Counted from the stretch's first letter, positions 50,265 through 59,570 are shown. The stretch: DNA of 64,000 nucleotides from CAVWDU01 sp963753815 (GCA_963753815.1 CAVWDU010000006.1:62001-126000); one strand, 5' to 3'. Notes: generated from the sequence alone by a model not told the origin. A program made the numbers and translations.

Positions 50265-51284
50265 TCAGTTGTGGGCATGCAGGTCCCGGTTGAGCTCTAC
50301 GGCTGAGCGGTTGGTGAGGCATTCCACCTTGCCGCTAATGGAGTTGCGGCGGAACAGGAGGTTCGAGCGCCCGGCCAGTTCCCTGGCCTTGACCGTCTCC
50401 ACGGGTTTACCGTCTATGTCGAGCAGGGTGATCCGGGTGCCGGCGGTTACGAACAACCCGGCTTCCACCGTGCAGCGATCCCCCAGGGGTATCCCGACTC
50501 CGGCATTGGCGCCGATCAGGCACTCCCGGCCGATGGAGATGACGATATCACCACCACCGGACAGGGTTCCCAGCGTGGAGCAGCCGCCGCCCAGGTCGGA
50601 GTCGGCTCCCACGAAAACCCCGGCGGAAATGCGGCCCTCGATCATACCCGGTCCGTCAGCACCGGCATTGAAGTTCACGAATCCCTCGTGCATCACGGTG
50701 GTGCCCTCGCCCAGGTAGGCCCCAAGCCTCACCCTCGCTGTATGAGCAATCCTGACACCCGGCGGGACCACGTAGTTGGTCATCTTCGGAAACTTGTCCA
50801 CGCTGCTGACTTCGAGAACCCCGCCACGCAGTCGTGCCTCGAGCTGCCGCTGGGGCAACTCCTCGAGATCGACGGCGCCCGCATCGGTCCAGGCGACGTT
50901 GGGCAGCACCCCGAACAGGCCATCGAGCTTGACCTCGTGGGGCCTCACCAGCCGATGGGAGAGCAGTTGTAGCTTGAGGTAGGCCTCGGGGACGCTGGCG
51001 GGTGGCGTATCGGCCGCCAGCAGCACGGCGGTGACGGGGCGCGCGCTGTCCCGCAGCTGTGCCGCCAGCGCGGCCTGGCCGGTGGCACCTGCCGCCTCCA
51101 GCGCATGTTGCAGGTCGCGCAGGGCAGCCGCCTCCAGCGGTTGGCCGTGGCCGTGTTCCGCGACAGCCTGCGCCAGTTGTGGCTCCGGATTCAAGATCGG
51201 TTGCGGGAAGAATACCTCAAGCCAGTCGCCCCTGGCGTTGCGGGTGCCGGGACCAAGGCCGAATGCAAATGCGTGATCGGTCAT
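50265..51284 (-). CDS. dapD: Tetrahydrodipicolinate N-succinyltransferase (long form)
   Basis: A 339-residue left-handed beta-helix acyltransferase of the DAP pathway. The hexapeptide-repeat core is visible as GVRIAHTARVRLGAYLGEGT (about 176-195), VNFNAGADGPGMIEGRISAG (about 203-222) and IGRECLIGANAGVGIPLGD (about 248-266). An N-terminal domain of about 110 residues makes it the long, Pseudomonas/Actinobacteria-type DapD, not the 275-residue E. coli form. The ATG at 51284 lies 26 bases after the ArsC-like gene. Confidence 0.94.
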   Translation of the reverse strand: MTDHAFAFGLGPGTRNARGDWLEVFFPQPILNPEPQLAQAVAEHGHGQPLEAAALRDLQHALEAAGATGQAALAAQLRDSARPVTAVLLAADTPPASVPEAYLKLQLLSHRLVRPHEVKLDGLFGVLPNVAWTDAGAVDLEELPQRQLEARLRGGVLEVSSVDKFPKMTNYVVPPGVRIAHTARVRLGAYLGEGTTVMHEGFVNFNAGADGPGMIEGRISAGVFVGADSDLGGGCSTLGTLSGGGDIVISIGRECLIGANAGVGIPLGDRCTVEAGLFVTAGTRITLLDIDGKPVETVKARELAGRSNLLFRRNSISGKVECLTNRSAVELNRDLHAHN

Positions 51285-51310
51285 GACAGTTCCTGAAGGT
51301 CGTGAAGATG

Positions 51311-51667
51311 TCAGAGAGTGTGGTGACTGAAAAACTGCCGGTAACTTTCCGGCGAGAAACCGCAGAACCGCTGCTTGCCGGTATCCAGCAATGGCCGTTT
51401 GATCAGCGTCGGGTGATCGAGGATGGCGGCTGCTGCGGCTGTGTCGTCCATCGACTCCCTGGTGTCCTGGGGCAGGGCCTTCCAACTGCTGCTGCGACGG
51501 TTGATGAGGTTTTCCCAGCCCATTTCGTCGATCCAGCGGGCGACAGCGTCCGGGTCGAGCCCGTCTGCCCGAAAATCGTGAAAGCTGTAATCGATCCCCT
51601 CGGCCTGCAGCCACTTGCGGGCTTTTCTAACCGTGTCGCAGTTACTGATGCCGTAGAGGATAACCAT
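51311..51667 (-). CDS. ArsC/Spx-family reductase-like protein (YffB type)
   Basis: A 118-residue thioredoxin-fold protein with the single cysteine motif GISNCDTVRKARKWL (C10, about 6-20) and a C-terminal LIKRPLLD (about 89-96), the YffB form of the ArsC/Spx family. Unlike true arsenate reductases it lies beside dapE/dapD, as yffB does next to dapE in enterobacteria, and is probably a redox or housekeeping protein. The start at 51667 is typical of the family. Confidence 0.88.
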   Translation of the reverse strand: MVILYGISNCDTVRKARKWLQAEGIDYSFHDFRADGLDPDAVARWIDEMGWENLINRRSSSWKALPQDTRESMDDTAAAAAILDHPTLIKRPLLDTGKQRFCGFSPESYRQFFSHHTL

Positions 51668-51758
51668 GGCTGGGCACACCGTTTCTGGAAGCCGCGAAGG
51701 ATAGCAAATACCCGTTGGCAGTAACAGGCGGCCGGCGCCCGCGGCCCTGTCGGGCGAC

Positions 51759-52412
51759 TCAGGCCTTACGGGTTTTCTTGGGATGTTTGCGGTCCGGGAA
51801 ACAGGTCCGGCAGATTTCGCAGACGCGGCCGTCGCAGCCGCGCGCCGTGCAGTGCTCGCGGCCGTAGAAAATGATCTGCAGGTGCAGCGCATTCCACGAC
51901 GAGCGAGGGAACAGTCGCTTCAGGTCTTTTTCGGTCTGGGCGACATTTTTGCCGCTGCTGAGCCCCCAGCGCTGGGCGAGGCGGTGGATATGGGTGTCGA
52001 CCGGGAAGGCAGGCACACCGAAGGCCTGAGACATCACCACGCTGGCGGTTTTGTGACCAACGCCGGGCAGTCGTTCCAGTGCGGCGATGTCAGCGGGGAC
52101 TTCCCCTTCATGTTCGTCGAGGAGAATGGCGCTCAGGCGGCTGATGGCTGCGGCCTTCTGTGGCGAGAGACCGCAGGGCCTGATGATCCCGCGGATACGC
52201 TCTTCCCCCAGCGCGATCATGGCCAGCGGGTTGTCTGCCAGCTGAAACAGCCTCGGTGTCACCTGGTTCACCCGTTCATCAGTGCACTGCGCGCTCAGCA
52301 GCACGGCAATCAACAGGGTGAAAGGGTCGCTGTGGTCCAGCGGCACCGGTGGCTCTGGGTAAAGCTCCTGTAAACGTCGCTGGATGTAGTCGACACGGTC
52401 GGCTTTCAGCAT
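51759..52412 (-). CDS. nth: Endonuclease III with noncanonical iron-sulfur loop
   Basis: A 217-residue HhH-GPD DNA glycosylase that removes oxidised pyrimidines. The helix-hairpin-helix is LPGVGHKTA (115-123) with catalytic K121, and the second catalytic aspartate is D139 (PVDTHIHRL). The C-terminal cluster loop reads C188-x4-C193-x4-C198-x2-C201-x2-C204, not the usual C-x6-C-x2-C-x5-C, so the [4Fe-4S] cluster may be altered or absent. The start overlaps the dapC stop by seven bases. Confidence 0.9.
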   Translation of the reverse strand: MLKADRVDYIQRRLQELYPEPPVPLDHSDPFTLLIAVLLSAQCTDERVNQVTPRLFQLADNPLAMIALGEERIRGIIRPCGLSPQKAAAISRLSAILLDEHEGEVPADIAALERLPGVGHKTASVVMSQAFGVPAFPVDTHIHRLAQRWGLSSGKNVAQTEKDLKRLFPRSSWNALHLQIIFYGREHCTARGCDGRVCEICRTCFPDRKHPKKTRKA

Positions 52413-53608
52413 TGGCGTTCCAGCCACTGCAGGCAGTCGAGGATGCGGTCGGCAGCTTGCAGGCATTCGTCCCGGGGAGCAACCAGTGCGATCCGCACCC
52501 GGTTCTCCCCCGGGTTGAATCCTTCTGCCGACCGCGCAAGGTATCGCCCGGGCAGGACGGTTACCTGCTGTCGGCGATAAAGTTCGCGGGCGAATTCCAG
52601 GTCGCTGACCGGTGTACGCGGCCACAGGTAGAAACCGGCCGCAGGGGTATCGAGTTGGAGCTTGCCGTCGAGTCTGTCGAGCACCGCTCGGAATTTGTCA
52701 CGGTAGAGTGCCCGATTGGCGACAACATGGGACTCATCTCGCCAGGCCGCGATACTGGCATGTTGGTGGTGCAGCGGCATCGCGCAGCCGTGGTAGGTCC
52801 GGTACTGCAGGAAGCGGGCGAGAATGTCGGCGTCGCCGGCGACAAAACCCGAACGCAGTCCCGGCAGGTTGGAGCGCTTGGACAGGCTGTGAAACACCAC
52901 GCAGCGTCGATAGTCGTTTCGACCCATCGCAGCGGCGGCCTGTAAAAGTCCCGGCGGTGGGTTGGCTTCGTCGTTATAGATCTCGGCGTAGCACTCATCA
53001 CTGGCAATAACGAAATCGTGAGTGTCCGCCAGCAGAATCAGGTGTTGTAACTGCTCGCTCGACAGCACGCTCCCCGTGGGGTTACCCGGCGTGCAGATGT
53101 AGAGCAGCTGGCAGCGCTGCCACTCATCCCCGGACACCCCGTCAAAGTCGGGCAGAAATCTGCTGTCCTCGCTACAGTTGATAAAGCGGGGGGTGGCGCC
53201 GGCGAGCAGTGCTGCACCCTCGTAGATCTGGTAGAACGGGTTGGGACTCATGACCAGTGCCTCGGGCGACCCGGCGACCACGGTCTGGGCGAAGGCGAAC
53301 AGGGCTTCGCGTGTTCCATTGACCGGCAGCACCTGGCGTTCCTGATCGACGCCGGGCAACCCGAAACGGCGCACGAGCCAGTCGGCGATCGCCTGCCGCA
53401 ATTCCGGCAGGCCTCGTGTCGCAGGATACCGGGCGACCTCCTTCATGTGGGCTGTGAGCGCCTCGAGGGCGCACGCCGGCGGTTCATGCTGCGGCTCGCC
53501 CACGGACAGGGCGATCGGGCCGGGCCCCTTTTCGGGCGCGATATCGGCGAGCAGCGCACGGAGCTTTTCGAAAGGATACGGCTGCAGTCGACCGAGCTGC
53601 GGGTTCAT
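52406..53608 (-). CDS. dapC: Succinyldiaminopimelate aminotransferase
   Basis: A 400-residue fold-type I aminotransferase. K244 in HSLSKRSNLPGLRSGF is the PLP lysine; the phosphate-binding NGTREALFAF lies near 98-107, and ASDECYAEIY (about 202-211) contains the conserved D-E-C-Y. Together with the neighbouring dapD and dapE this supports the succinyl branch of lysine biosynthesis. The start is seven bases after glnD, and its end overlaps the nth start. Confidence 0.93.
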   Translation of the reverse strand: MNPQLGRLQPYPFEKLRALLADIAPEKGPGPIALSVGEPQHEPPACALEALTAHMKEVARYPATRGLPELRQAIADWLVRRFGLPGVDQERQVLPVNGTREALFAFAQTVVAGSPEALVMSPNPFYQIYEGAALLAGATPRFINCSEDSRFLPDFDGVSGDEWQRCQLLYICTPGNPTGSVLSSEQLQHLILLADTHDFVIASDECYAEIYNDEANPPPGLLQAAAAMGRNDYRRCVVFHSLSKRSNLPGLRSGFVAGDADILARFLQYRTYHGCAMPLHHQHASIAAWRDESHVVANRALYRDKFRAVLDRLDGKLQLDTPAAGFYLWPRTPVSDLEFARELYRRQQVTVLPGRYLARSAEGFNPGENRVRIALVAPRDECLQAADRILDCLQWLERQC

Positions 53609-53615
53609 CGGCCGT

Positions 53616-56312
53616 TCAGCCGCCGGTCGTCTGGTCGAGTTCGTCGCGAACTGCTGCCTGGATGGCGGAGCATAACGCCGGGTCGGTAATGGGCTGGTCT
53701 GCGGCGTCGGTCAGGAAGAAAACGTCCTCCACCCTTTCCCCGAGCGTCTGGATCTTTGCCGCACGCAGCTGGACATCGAACTCCATGAAAACCCGACCGA
53801 TGCGGGCAAGCAGTCCCGGCCGGTCCGGTGCGGTGACCTCGAGTACCGACATGCGGTTGCGCGAGTCCTGCGACATGCGTGTCTCGGTCGGAGAGGCCAG
53901 GGACTTGATCTGTCGCGGCGTGCGGCGGTGACTCACGTCGGTCGGGCGGTCGGACGCCATGAGGGCACTGGACATGTGCTCCTTGATGTGACGCAGCCGC
54001 ATGCCGTCTTCGGCGATCGGTTTGCCGTCCGAATCGAGCACGTAGAACACGCCCAGGCTCATGCCATCGTTGGCGTCGTAGATCCGTGCATCATGAATAC
54101 TGAGATCCAGGTGCTCGAGTTCAGAACAGACGCGGTGAAACAGCTGGGGGCCCGCGGGTGCGTAAATGAAAATCTGGGTGGTGTTGGCCACCGTCGATTC
54201 GACCGTATTGCGGACCAGAACCAGTGCCTGGGAGGTGTCACGATACCCGGCGACAGCCTCCGTATGCCAGGCGATGTCCTCAGCTTTCTCCCGCAGGAAG
54301 TAATCCTCGCTGCGGCTTCGCCACAGGGTATCCAGCTCCTCGGCGGTGAACCCCCTGTATTCCAGTATATCGGTGGCCGCTTTCCGGGTCTGGGCCACGA
54401 AGGCCTGTTTATCGACGGGCTTCTCGACACCGCGCCGCAGGGCGCGGGTCGTTTCGGTGTACAGCTGGCGCAGCAGCGTGCCACGCCAGGCGTTCCAGAG
54501 CGTGGGATTGGTGCCATTGATATCGGCCACGGTCAGCGACAACAGGTAGTCCAGTCGCTCCTGGTTGCCGACGTGGCGCGCAAACTGCTGGATCACGTCC
54601 GGGTCGGAAATATCCTTGCGCTGGGCGACTGCAGACATATAGAGATGATTGCGCACCAACCAGGCCACGAGTTCAGTGTCATGGTCATCCAGGCCGTGAC
54701 GTCGGCAGAAGCGTTCTGCGTCTACGGCGCCCAGTTCAGAGTGGTCACCGCCACGGCCCTTGCCAATATCGTGGTAGAGGCCGGCGATGTAGAGTAACTC
54801 GATCTTTGGCAGTCGCCGGGCGACCCTGCAGGTAACCGGAAACGTCTCCTCCGATGCCGGAATCTGGAAGCGACGCATGTTCTTGACCACTTCCAGGGTG
54901 TGCGCGTCAACGGTGTAGGTGTGGAACAGGTCGTGCTGCATTTGACCCACGATCCGGCCCCATTCCGGCAGGTAGGCGCCGAGAATGCCGGATCGGCTCA
55001 TGCGACGCAGTTGACGCGTCATCTTGTTCGGGGAACGCAGGATGTTAAGGAACAGCTCGTGATGGCCGGGTTCGGCCCTGAAGGCATCGTCGATCAGGTG
55101 GCGGTGATCCCGGATCAGGCGGATGGTCGGGGCCGATAGGCCCACGATGTCCTCGCGACTGGCGCAGTGGAGGAATGCCTCCAGCAGTGCGGCCGGGCGT
55201 CGCTCGAACAGCGTGTCGCTTCTCACTTCCAGATAGCCGTTGCGACTCTGGAAATGCGCGTCGACCAGGGTGACATCATCGGCGTCACCGGCATGCAGGA
55301 TGGCCTGGTCGAAATTCTGGATCAGTACCTCGTTGAGCTGGCTCAGGGCGAGCGCCCAGCGGTAGTAGGTCTGCATGAACTGCTCGACGGCCAGCTTGTC
55401 CCCGTCCTCAAATCCCCAAATCTGCGCAAGCTGGCGCTGGTAATCGAAAAGCAGTCGGTCTTCTTCCCGGTCGGTGATCATATGCAGGGCATAGCGAACC
55501 TGCCACATGAATTCGCGGCCCCGGCTGAGAATCGCACGCTCGTCAGGATTGAGGAACTCTTCTTCCGATAATTCATCCAGTCCGGCGACGCCGAAATGGC
55601 GTTCGGCGATCCAGCCGATAACCTGCAGGTCACGCAGACCACCCGGTGAACCCTTCACGTTCGGTTCCAGGTTGTACTCCGTATCGGCAAACTTTTTGTG
55701 CCGGGTGTTCTGTTCCTCCAGTTTGGCGCGGAAGAATTCCGGGCTGGGCCACATTCGATCTGTCCCGGTGGCCTGCCGCACCTCGTCGAGGAGCGTTTCG
55801 TCACCGCGCAGCAGTCTGGCCTCCATCAGGTTGGTGACCACCGTGATGTCTGCCGCCGCGCTGTCCACACACTCGGCAACGGTCCGGACGCTGTGCCCCA
55901 GGTCCAGCCCGATGTCCATCAACAGGCGGAGGTAGTTCTCGAGCTGTTTTTCCCGCTGTTCCCAGTCTTGCCCCAACAATATGAGAATGTCGATGTCGGA
56001 ATGCGGGTGAAGTTCCCCGCGGCCATACCCGCCTACCGCAACCAGCGCCAGCTGAGCGGGATCCCAGTTGCAGCGGTCCCACAGCTCGCCGAGCAGCGCA
56101 TCTACGAGTTTCCCGCGCAGGCGCAGCAGTTCGCCGACAGGCCGCCCGGCCCGAAACTCCTGGTGCAGCTGATGGGTCGCGGCCGTCAGCGTGTCCCTGG
56201 AGCGACAGATAACATTGCCGGCGCTGAGGTTGTCATTGAACGCACTCGGGTCAAAGATCGCTGCCGGCAGCGGCAGGGCATCGCCAAACGGCGCTGCGTC
56301 AGAGGTTTTCAT
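53616..56312 (-). CDS. glnD: PII uridylyltransferase / uridylyl-removing enzyme
   Basis: An 898-residue nitrogen sensor enzyme. The nucleotidyltransferase motif is GGYGRGELHPHSDID with the two catalytic aspartates at about 106 and 108; the HD hydrolase motif YHDIGKGRGGDHSELG lies near 510-525, and two C-terminal ACT domains follow (one beginning near 700, the second SVLEVTAPDRPGLLARIGRVF near 820-840) that sense glutamine. I start at the methionine at 56312; an ATG at 56345 extends 11 residues into the map end. It overlaps map by 14 bases from the chosen start. Order map-glnD-dapC matches gammaproteobacteria. Confidence 0.94.
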   Translation of the reverse strand: MKTSDAAPFGDALPLPAAIFDPSAFNDNLSAGNVICRSRDTLTAATHQLHQEFRAGRPVGELLRLRGKLVDALLGELWDRCNWDPAQLALVAVGGYGRGELHPHSDIDILILLGQDWEQREKQLENYLRLLMDIGLDLGHSVRTVAECVDSAAADITVVTNLMEARLLRGDETLLDEVRQATGTDRMWPSPEFFRAKLEEQNTRHKKFADTEYNLEPNVKGSPGGLRDLQVIGWIAERHFGVAGLDELSEEEFLNPDERAILSRGREFMWQVRYALHMITDREEDRLLFDYQRQLAQIWGFEDGDKLAVEQFMQTYYRWALALSQLNEVLIQNFDQAILHAGDADDVTLVDAHFQSRNGYLEVRSDTLFERRPAALLEAFLHCASREDIVGLSAPTIRLIRDHRHLIDDAFRAEPGHHELFLNILRSPNKMTRQLRRMSRSGILGAYLPEWGRIVGQMQHDLFHTYTVDAHTLEVVKNMRRFQIPASEETFPVTCRVARRLPKIELLYIAGLYHDIGKGRGGDHSELGAVDAERFCRRHGLDDHDTELVAWLVRNHLYMSAVAQRKDISDPDVIQQFARHVGNQERLDYLLSLTVADINGTNPTLWNAWRGTLLRQLYTETTRALRRGVEKPVDKQAFVAQTRKAATDILEYRGFTAEELDTLWRSRSEDYFLREKAEDIAWHTEAVAGYRDTSQALVLVRNTVESTVANTTQIFIYAPAGPQLFHRVCSELEHLDLSIHDARIYDANDGMSLGVFYVLDSDGKPIAEDGMRLRHIKEHMSSALMASDRPTDVSHRRTPRQIKSLASPTETRMSQDSRNRMSVLEVTAPDRPGLLARIGRVFMEFDVQLRAAKIQTLGERVEDVFFLTDAADQPITDPALCSAIQAAVRDELDQTTGG

Positions 56313-57072
56313 TGCTGCGGCGAGTGAGAATTTCGCAACCGTCATCGGTAACCGCGAGGGTGTGCTCCCACTGCGCAGAGAGCCGTCCGTCCTTGGTGGT
56401 GACGGTCCATCCGTCCTTGGCGTTGAGTCGGGTGTGTCGACGGCCGGCGTTGATCATTGGCTCGATGGTGAATGTCATCCCAGGCTCCAGCACGAGCCCC
56501 GTTCCCTTGCGGCCATAGTGCAGGACTTGCGGGTCCTCGTGGAAAACGCGACCGATGCCATGTCCGCAGTACTCCCTGACGACGGAGTAATAGTTCTTCT
56601 CGGCGTGTTCCTGGATGGTAGCACCGATGTCACCCAGTGTTGCGCCAGGTCTGACCAGTTCGACAGCACGGTAGAGGCACTCCTGGGTGATCTTGACGAG
56701 CCGCTGTGCGTGGGGCGCGACGTCACCTACCCCGACCATGATGCTGGTATCGCCGTGGTAGCCGTCCTTGATTACGGTGACATCGATGTTGACGATATCG
56801 CCGTTCTTGAGCTTCTTAGTGTCTGAGGGTATGCCGTGACATACGACCTCGTTGACCGAGGTGCATATCGACCGCGGGAAACCGTGGTAATTAAGCGGTG
56901 CGGGGATCGCGCCCTGGGTCTCGGTGATGTAGCGGTGGCAGATCTGGTCCAGCTCTCCTGTGGTGATCCCCACCTGAACCTGCGGCTCGATCATTTCCAG
57001 AACCTCGGCGGCGAGGCGGCCGGCTATCCGCATCTTGTCCAGTTCAGCCGCCGATTTAATCGCTACCGCCAT
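56299..57072 (-). CDS. map: Type I methionine aminopeptidase
   Basis: A 257-residue metallopeptidase that removes the initiator methionine. The five metal ligands are D97, D108, H171, E204 and E236. The family peptides NYHGFPRSICTSVNEVVCHG (61-80) and EPGMTFTIEPMIN (196-208) are intact. It is divergent from rpsB, the usual gammaproteobacterial arrangement. The AT-rich stretch just upstream of its start is a likely promoter. Confidence 0.96.
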   Translation of the reverse strand: MAVAIKSAAELDKMRIAGRLAAEVLEMIEPQVQVGITTGELDQICHRYITETQGAIPAPLNYHGFPRSICTSVNEVVCHGIPSDTKKLKNGDIVNIDVTVIKDGYHGDTSIMVGVGDVAPHAQRLVKITQECLYRAVELVRPGATLGDIGATIQEHAEKNYYSVVREYCGHGIGRVFHEDPQVLHYGRKGTGLVLEPGMTFTIEPMINAGRRHTRLNAKDGWTVTTKDGRLSAQWEHTLAVTDDGCEILTRRSNENL

Positions 57073-57246
57073 CTCTAACCTATTGAAATTTAAAAATAAG
57101 ATATAGTCGCAATCCGGGTGGGTACGCCCTGGAGCCCACTGCGGGGGGCATCATTCTACCGCATCGGCCGTGTAAAAGTGCAAGGGCGGCCGCGGTGAGA
57201 CCCGGTCGGCTTGAGGTTAACGCTTTTATCACCGCCATGGCTGTGG
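57073..57246. other. Divergent region between map and rpsB leader
   Basis: About 175 bases with the start of map on the left and the rpsB promoter on the right. The segment 57080-57110 (gaaatttaaaaataagatat) is strongly AT-rich and is the most likely map promoter. I found no small gene. Confidence 0.4.
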
Positions 57247-57484
57247 TATAAAGCGCGGCTCGCGGGGAGTGGAGAGCTTTTATTCCGGGCGTGCCGGTTG
57301 CCCAGCTTACGCCGGGCGTGCCGTTCGGAGAGGTCGATTTTTCCCCGCAGTTACTAGCGCAGCACAGATCATGGGTGCTGTAAACGACACACACATACCT
57401 GTACCCGTGCCAGGGTGCCGGCGCAAGCCGGTTTGGTCATGGGGGTATGTGGAGGATAAACCCAAATCAGAAAGGACACGTAAC
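57247..57484 (+). promoter_or_regulatory. rpsB leader with structured 5' untranslated region
   Basis: A -10-like TATAAA at 57247-57252 precedes a leader of about 225 bases before rpsB; the -35 is poor. CACATACC (57392-57399) pairs with GGTATGTG (57444-57451), enclosing a GC hairpin with a GCAA tetraloop (CCGGC-GCAA-GCCGG near 57418-57431). A long structured leader is expected because S2 represses its own operon in related bacteria. The exact binding site is inferred. Confidence 0.5.
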
Positions 57485-58442
57485 ATGGCTCAAGTAACCA
57501 TGCGCGAACTGCTGCAGGCAGGCGCACACTTCGGACACCAGACCCGGTACTGGAACCCCAAGATGGACCAGTACATCTTCGGGGCCCGCAACAAAATCCA
57601 TATCATCAATCTCGAGTATACCGTTCCTGTATTCAATGATGCGCTGGAACTCGTGAAGGGGCTCGCCGCCAGCAAAAACAAAATTCTGTTTGTGGGCACC
57701 AAACGCGCCGCGGGCAAGATCGTCAAGGAGCAGGCTGAGCGTGCCGGCATGCCGTACGTCAGCCATCGCTGGCTGGGCGGCATGTTGACCAACTACAAGA
57801 CAATCCGGGCCTCGATCAAGCGACTGCGCGACCTTGAGGCGCAACAGGCAGACGGAACATTCGACAAGCTGACAAAGAAAGAAGCCCTGATGCGGCACCG
57901 GACCATGGAAAAGCTCGAGCGCAGTATCGGTGGTATCAAGGATATGGGCGGATTGCCCGATGCCCTGTTTGTGGTCGACGTCGATCACGAGCGCATTGCG
58001 ATTACCGAGGCCAACAAGCTGGGTATTCCGGTGATTGGAATCGTCGATACCAACAGCGATCCGGACGGTGTCGACTACGTTATCCCCGGCAACGATGACG
58101 CTATCCGGGCGATCAAACTCTATGTAACAGCCGTCGCCGATGCCTGCCTGGCCGGCAAGATCGAAGCCGGTGAAATGGCGTCTGGAAAAGACGAATTTGT
58201 CGAGGAGAGCGGGCCGTCTGAGCCCGCTTCGGCCGATGCTGCCGCGGCAGACACCGGCTGCCGACAGCGCAGCCGCAGCGGAAGCGGAAGCGCCTGCAGC
58301 AGAGGCGTCTACCGGAGAGGCGCGGGCCGCAGCAGAGGCGCCCGCAGCAGAAGCCGCTCCCGAAGCTACCACGCCCGTGGCCGAGGCTGCCACCGGCGCG
58401 GATGCCGAGGCCGGCGATTCGAAGGAGCAGGTCGCCCAGTAG
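57485..58442 (+). CDS. rpsB: 30S ribosomal protein S2, with +1 frame shift in the C-terminal tail
   Basis: Residues 1-240 form an intact S2: start MAQVTMRELLQAGAHFGHQT with an aaagga ribosome-binding site, RYWNPKMDQYIFGARNKIHI, VSHRWLGGMLTNYKTI and GIPVIGIVDTNSDPDGVDYVIPGND. The protein then enters an Ala/Glu-rich tail. In the S2 frame the tail is Ala-rich only up to about 58255; beyond it that frame turns Arg/Ser/Gly-rich with no stop until the end of tsf. Shifting by +1 at about 58256 restores an Ala/Glu-rich tail (AADSAAAAEAEAPAAEAS...) ending at a TAG at 58440-58442, giving about 318 residues. A sequencing error or a real mutation is the likely cause; a true S2-EF-Ts fusion cannot be excluded. 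Confidence 0.9.
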
Positions 58443-58561
58443 CACCACTCCCCGGGGCCCGCTCGCCGGCGGGCCCTGCACTCAAACACGCAAGCGGTGG
58501 CCAATGCCACCGACAACCGATTTTCCGGATCCCCATGGGGTCTCAGCAGGGAGGACGTTTA

Positions 58562-59419
58562 ATGTCTGTAGCACTGGTTAAGGAACTGCGCGAGCGCACT
58601 GGCCTGGGCATGATGGAATGCAAAAAAGCGCTGGCTGCTGCCGGCGGTGATGTCGAGCAGGCAATCGAGGAACTGCGCAAGTCCAGCGGTATGAAAGCGG
58701 CCAAGAAGGCAGGCCGCACTGCGGCGGACGGTGTGGTTGCCATCCGCCTGTCCGAGGACGGCAGCTACGGCGTCGTCTGTGAGGTTAACAGCGAGACGGA
58801 TTTTGTGGCCCGGGACGAGAACTTCCTGGGCTTTGTCCAGGACGTCGTCGATGCAGCCTTCGCCAGTCGTGGCACCGACGTAGGTGTGCTGATGGGCGGG
58901 GATCTGGAATCGAAGCGCGAGGCGCTGGTGCAGAAAATCGGTGAAAATATCACCGTTCGTCGCATCGAGCTACTGGCCGCCGATGCCGGTGTGGTTGGCG
59001 GCTACGTCCATGGCAATAACCGTATTGCGGTGCTGGTCGCGCTCAAGGGTGGCGACCAGGATCTTGCGAAGGACGTCGCCATGCACGTCGCGGCCGTTAA
59101 TCCCCGCGTCGTAGCGCCGGATGACATGCCCGAGGAGCTGGTCGCCAAGGAAAAGGAAATCTACACCGCCCAGGCCCAGGAGTCGGGGAAGCCCGCGGAG
59201 ATTATCGAAAAGATGATCGGTGGTCGCATCAAGAAGTTTCTGGCTGAGAACAGCCTGGTCGAGCAGGCGTTCGTGAAGGACCCGGATACAACCGTCGGTA
59301 AGCTGGTCAACGCGGCCGGCGCTGAGGTGCTGTCTTTCGTGCGCTTCGAAGTGGGTGAGGGTATCGAGGTGGAGCAGGTGGATTTTGCCAGCGAGGTGGC
59401 GGCCCAGCTGAAGGGCTGA
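58562..59419 (+). CDS. tsf: Elongation factor Ts
   Basis: A 285-residue EF-Ts, the nucleotide-exchange factor for EF-Tu. The N-terminal domain starts MSVALVKELRERTGLGMMEC and continues KKALAAAGGDVEQAIEELRK, followed by CEVNSETDFVARDENF (about 74-89), the EF-Tu contact region, and the two core subdomains. A ggaggacg site sits before the ATG at 58562. The gene is in the same frame as the 5' part of rpsB because the rpsB stop is bypassed by the shift described above, but the strong own start supports separate translation. Confidence 0.96.
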   Translation: MSVALVKELRERTGLGMMECKKALAAAGGDVEQAIEELRKSSGMKAAKKAGRTAADGVVAIRLSEDGSYGVVCEVNSETDFVARDENFLGFVQDVVDAAFASRGTDVGVLMGGDLESKREALVQKIGENITVRRIELLAADAGVVGGYVHGNNRIAVLVALKGGDQDLAKDVAMHVAAVNPRVVAPDDMPEELVAKEKEIYTAQAQESGKPAEIIEKMIGGRIKKFLAENSLVEQAFVKDPDTTVGKLVNAAGAEVLSFVRFEVGEGIEVEQVDFASEVAAQLKG

Positions 59420-59441
59420 TCGCGCAGCCGGCTCGACTGAG

Positions 59442-59466
59442 CGGGGCCCATGGCCCCGTTTTTTTT
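59442..59466 (+). terminator. Rho-independent terminator after tsf
   Basis: A perfect stem CGGGGCC-CAT-GGCCCCG (59442-59458) is followed directly by eight T residues (59459-59466), 23 bases after the tsf stop. This is a standard intrinsic terminator that would end or attenuate the rpsB-tsf transcript before pyrH. Confidence 0.9.
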
Positions 59467-59516
59467 GGTTCCGCCGGCCCGGTTCCCCGGGTCCTGCGGC
59501 CTTCGCTCACCGGGCA

Positions 59517-59546
59517 TTATACGGCGCTGCGAATGTCCTGTAATAT
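59517..59546 (+). promoter_or_regulatory. Candidate pyrH promoter
   Basis: TTATAC (59517-59522) and TAATAT (59541-59546) are 18 bases apart, just downstream of the tsf terminator and 25 bases before pyrH. The -35 is weak, so confidence is limited, but the position fits separate transcription of pyrH-frr. Confidence 0.4.
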
Positions 59547-59570
59547 ACGCGCAGCTTTTTGGAGGGCGGT

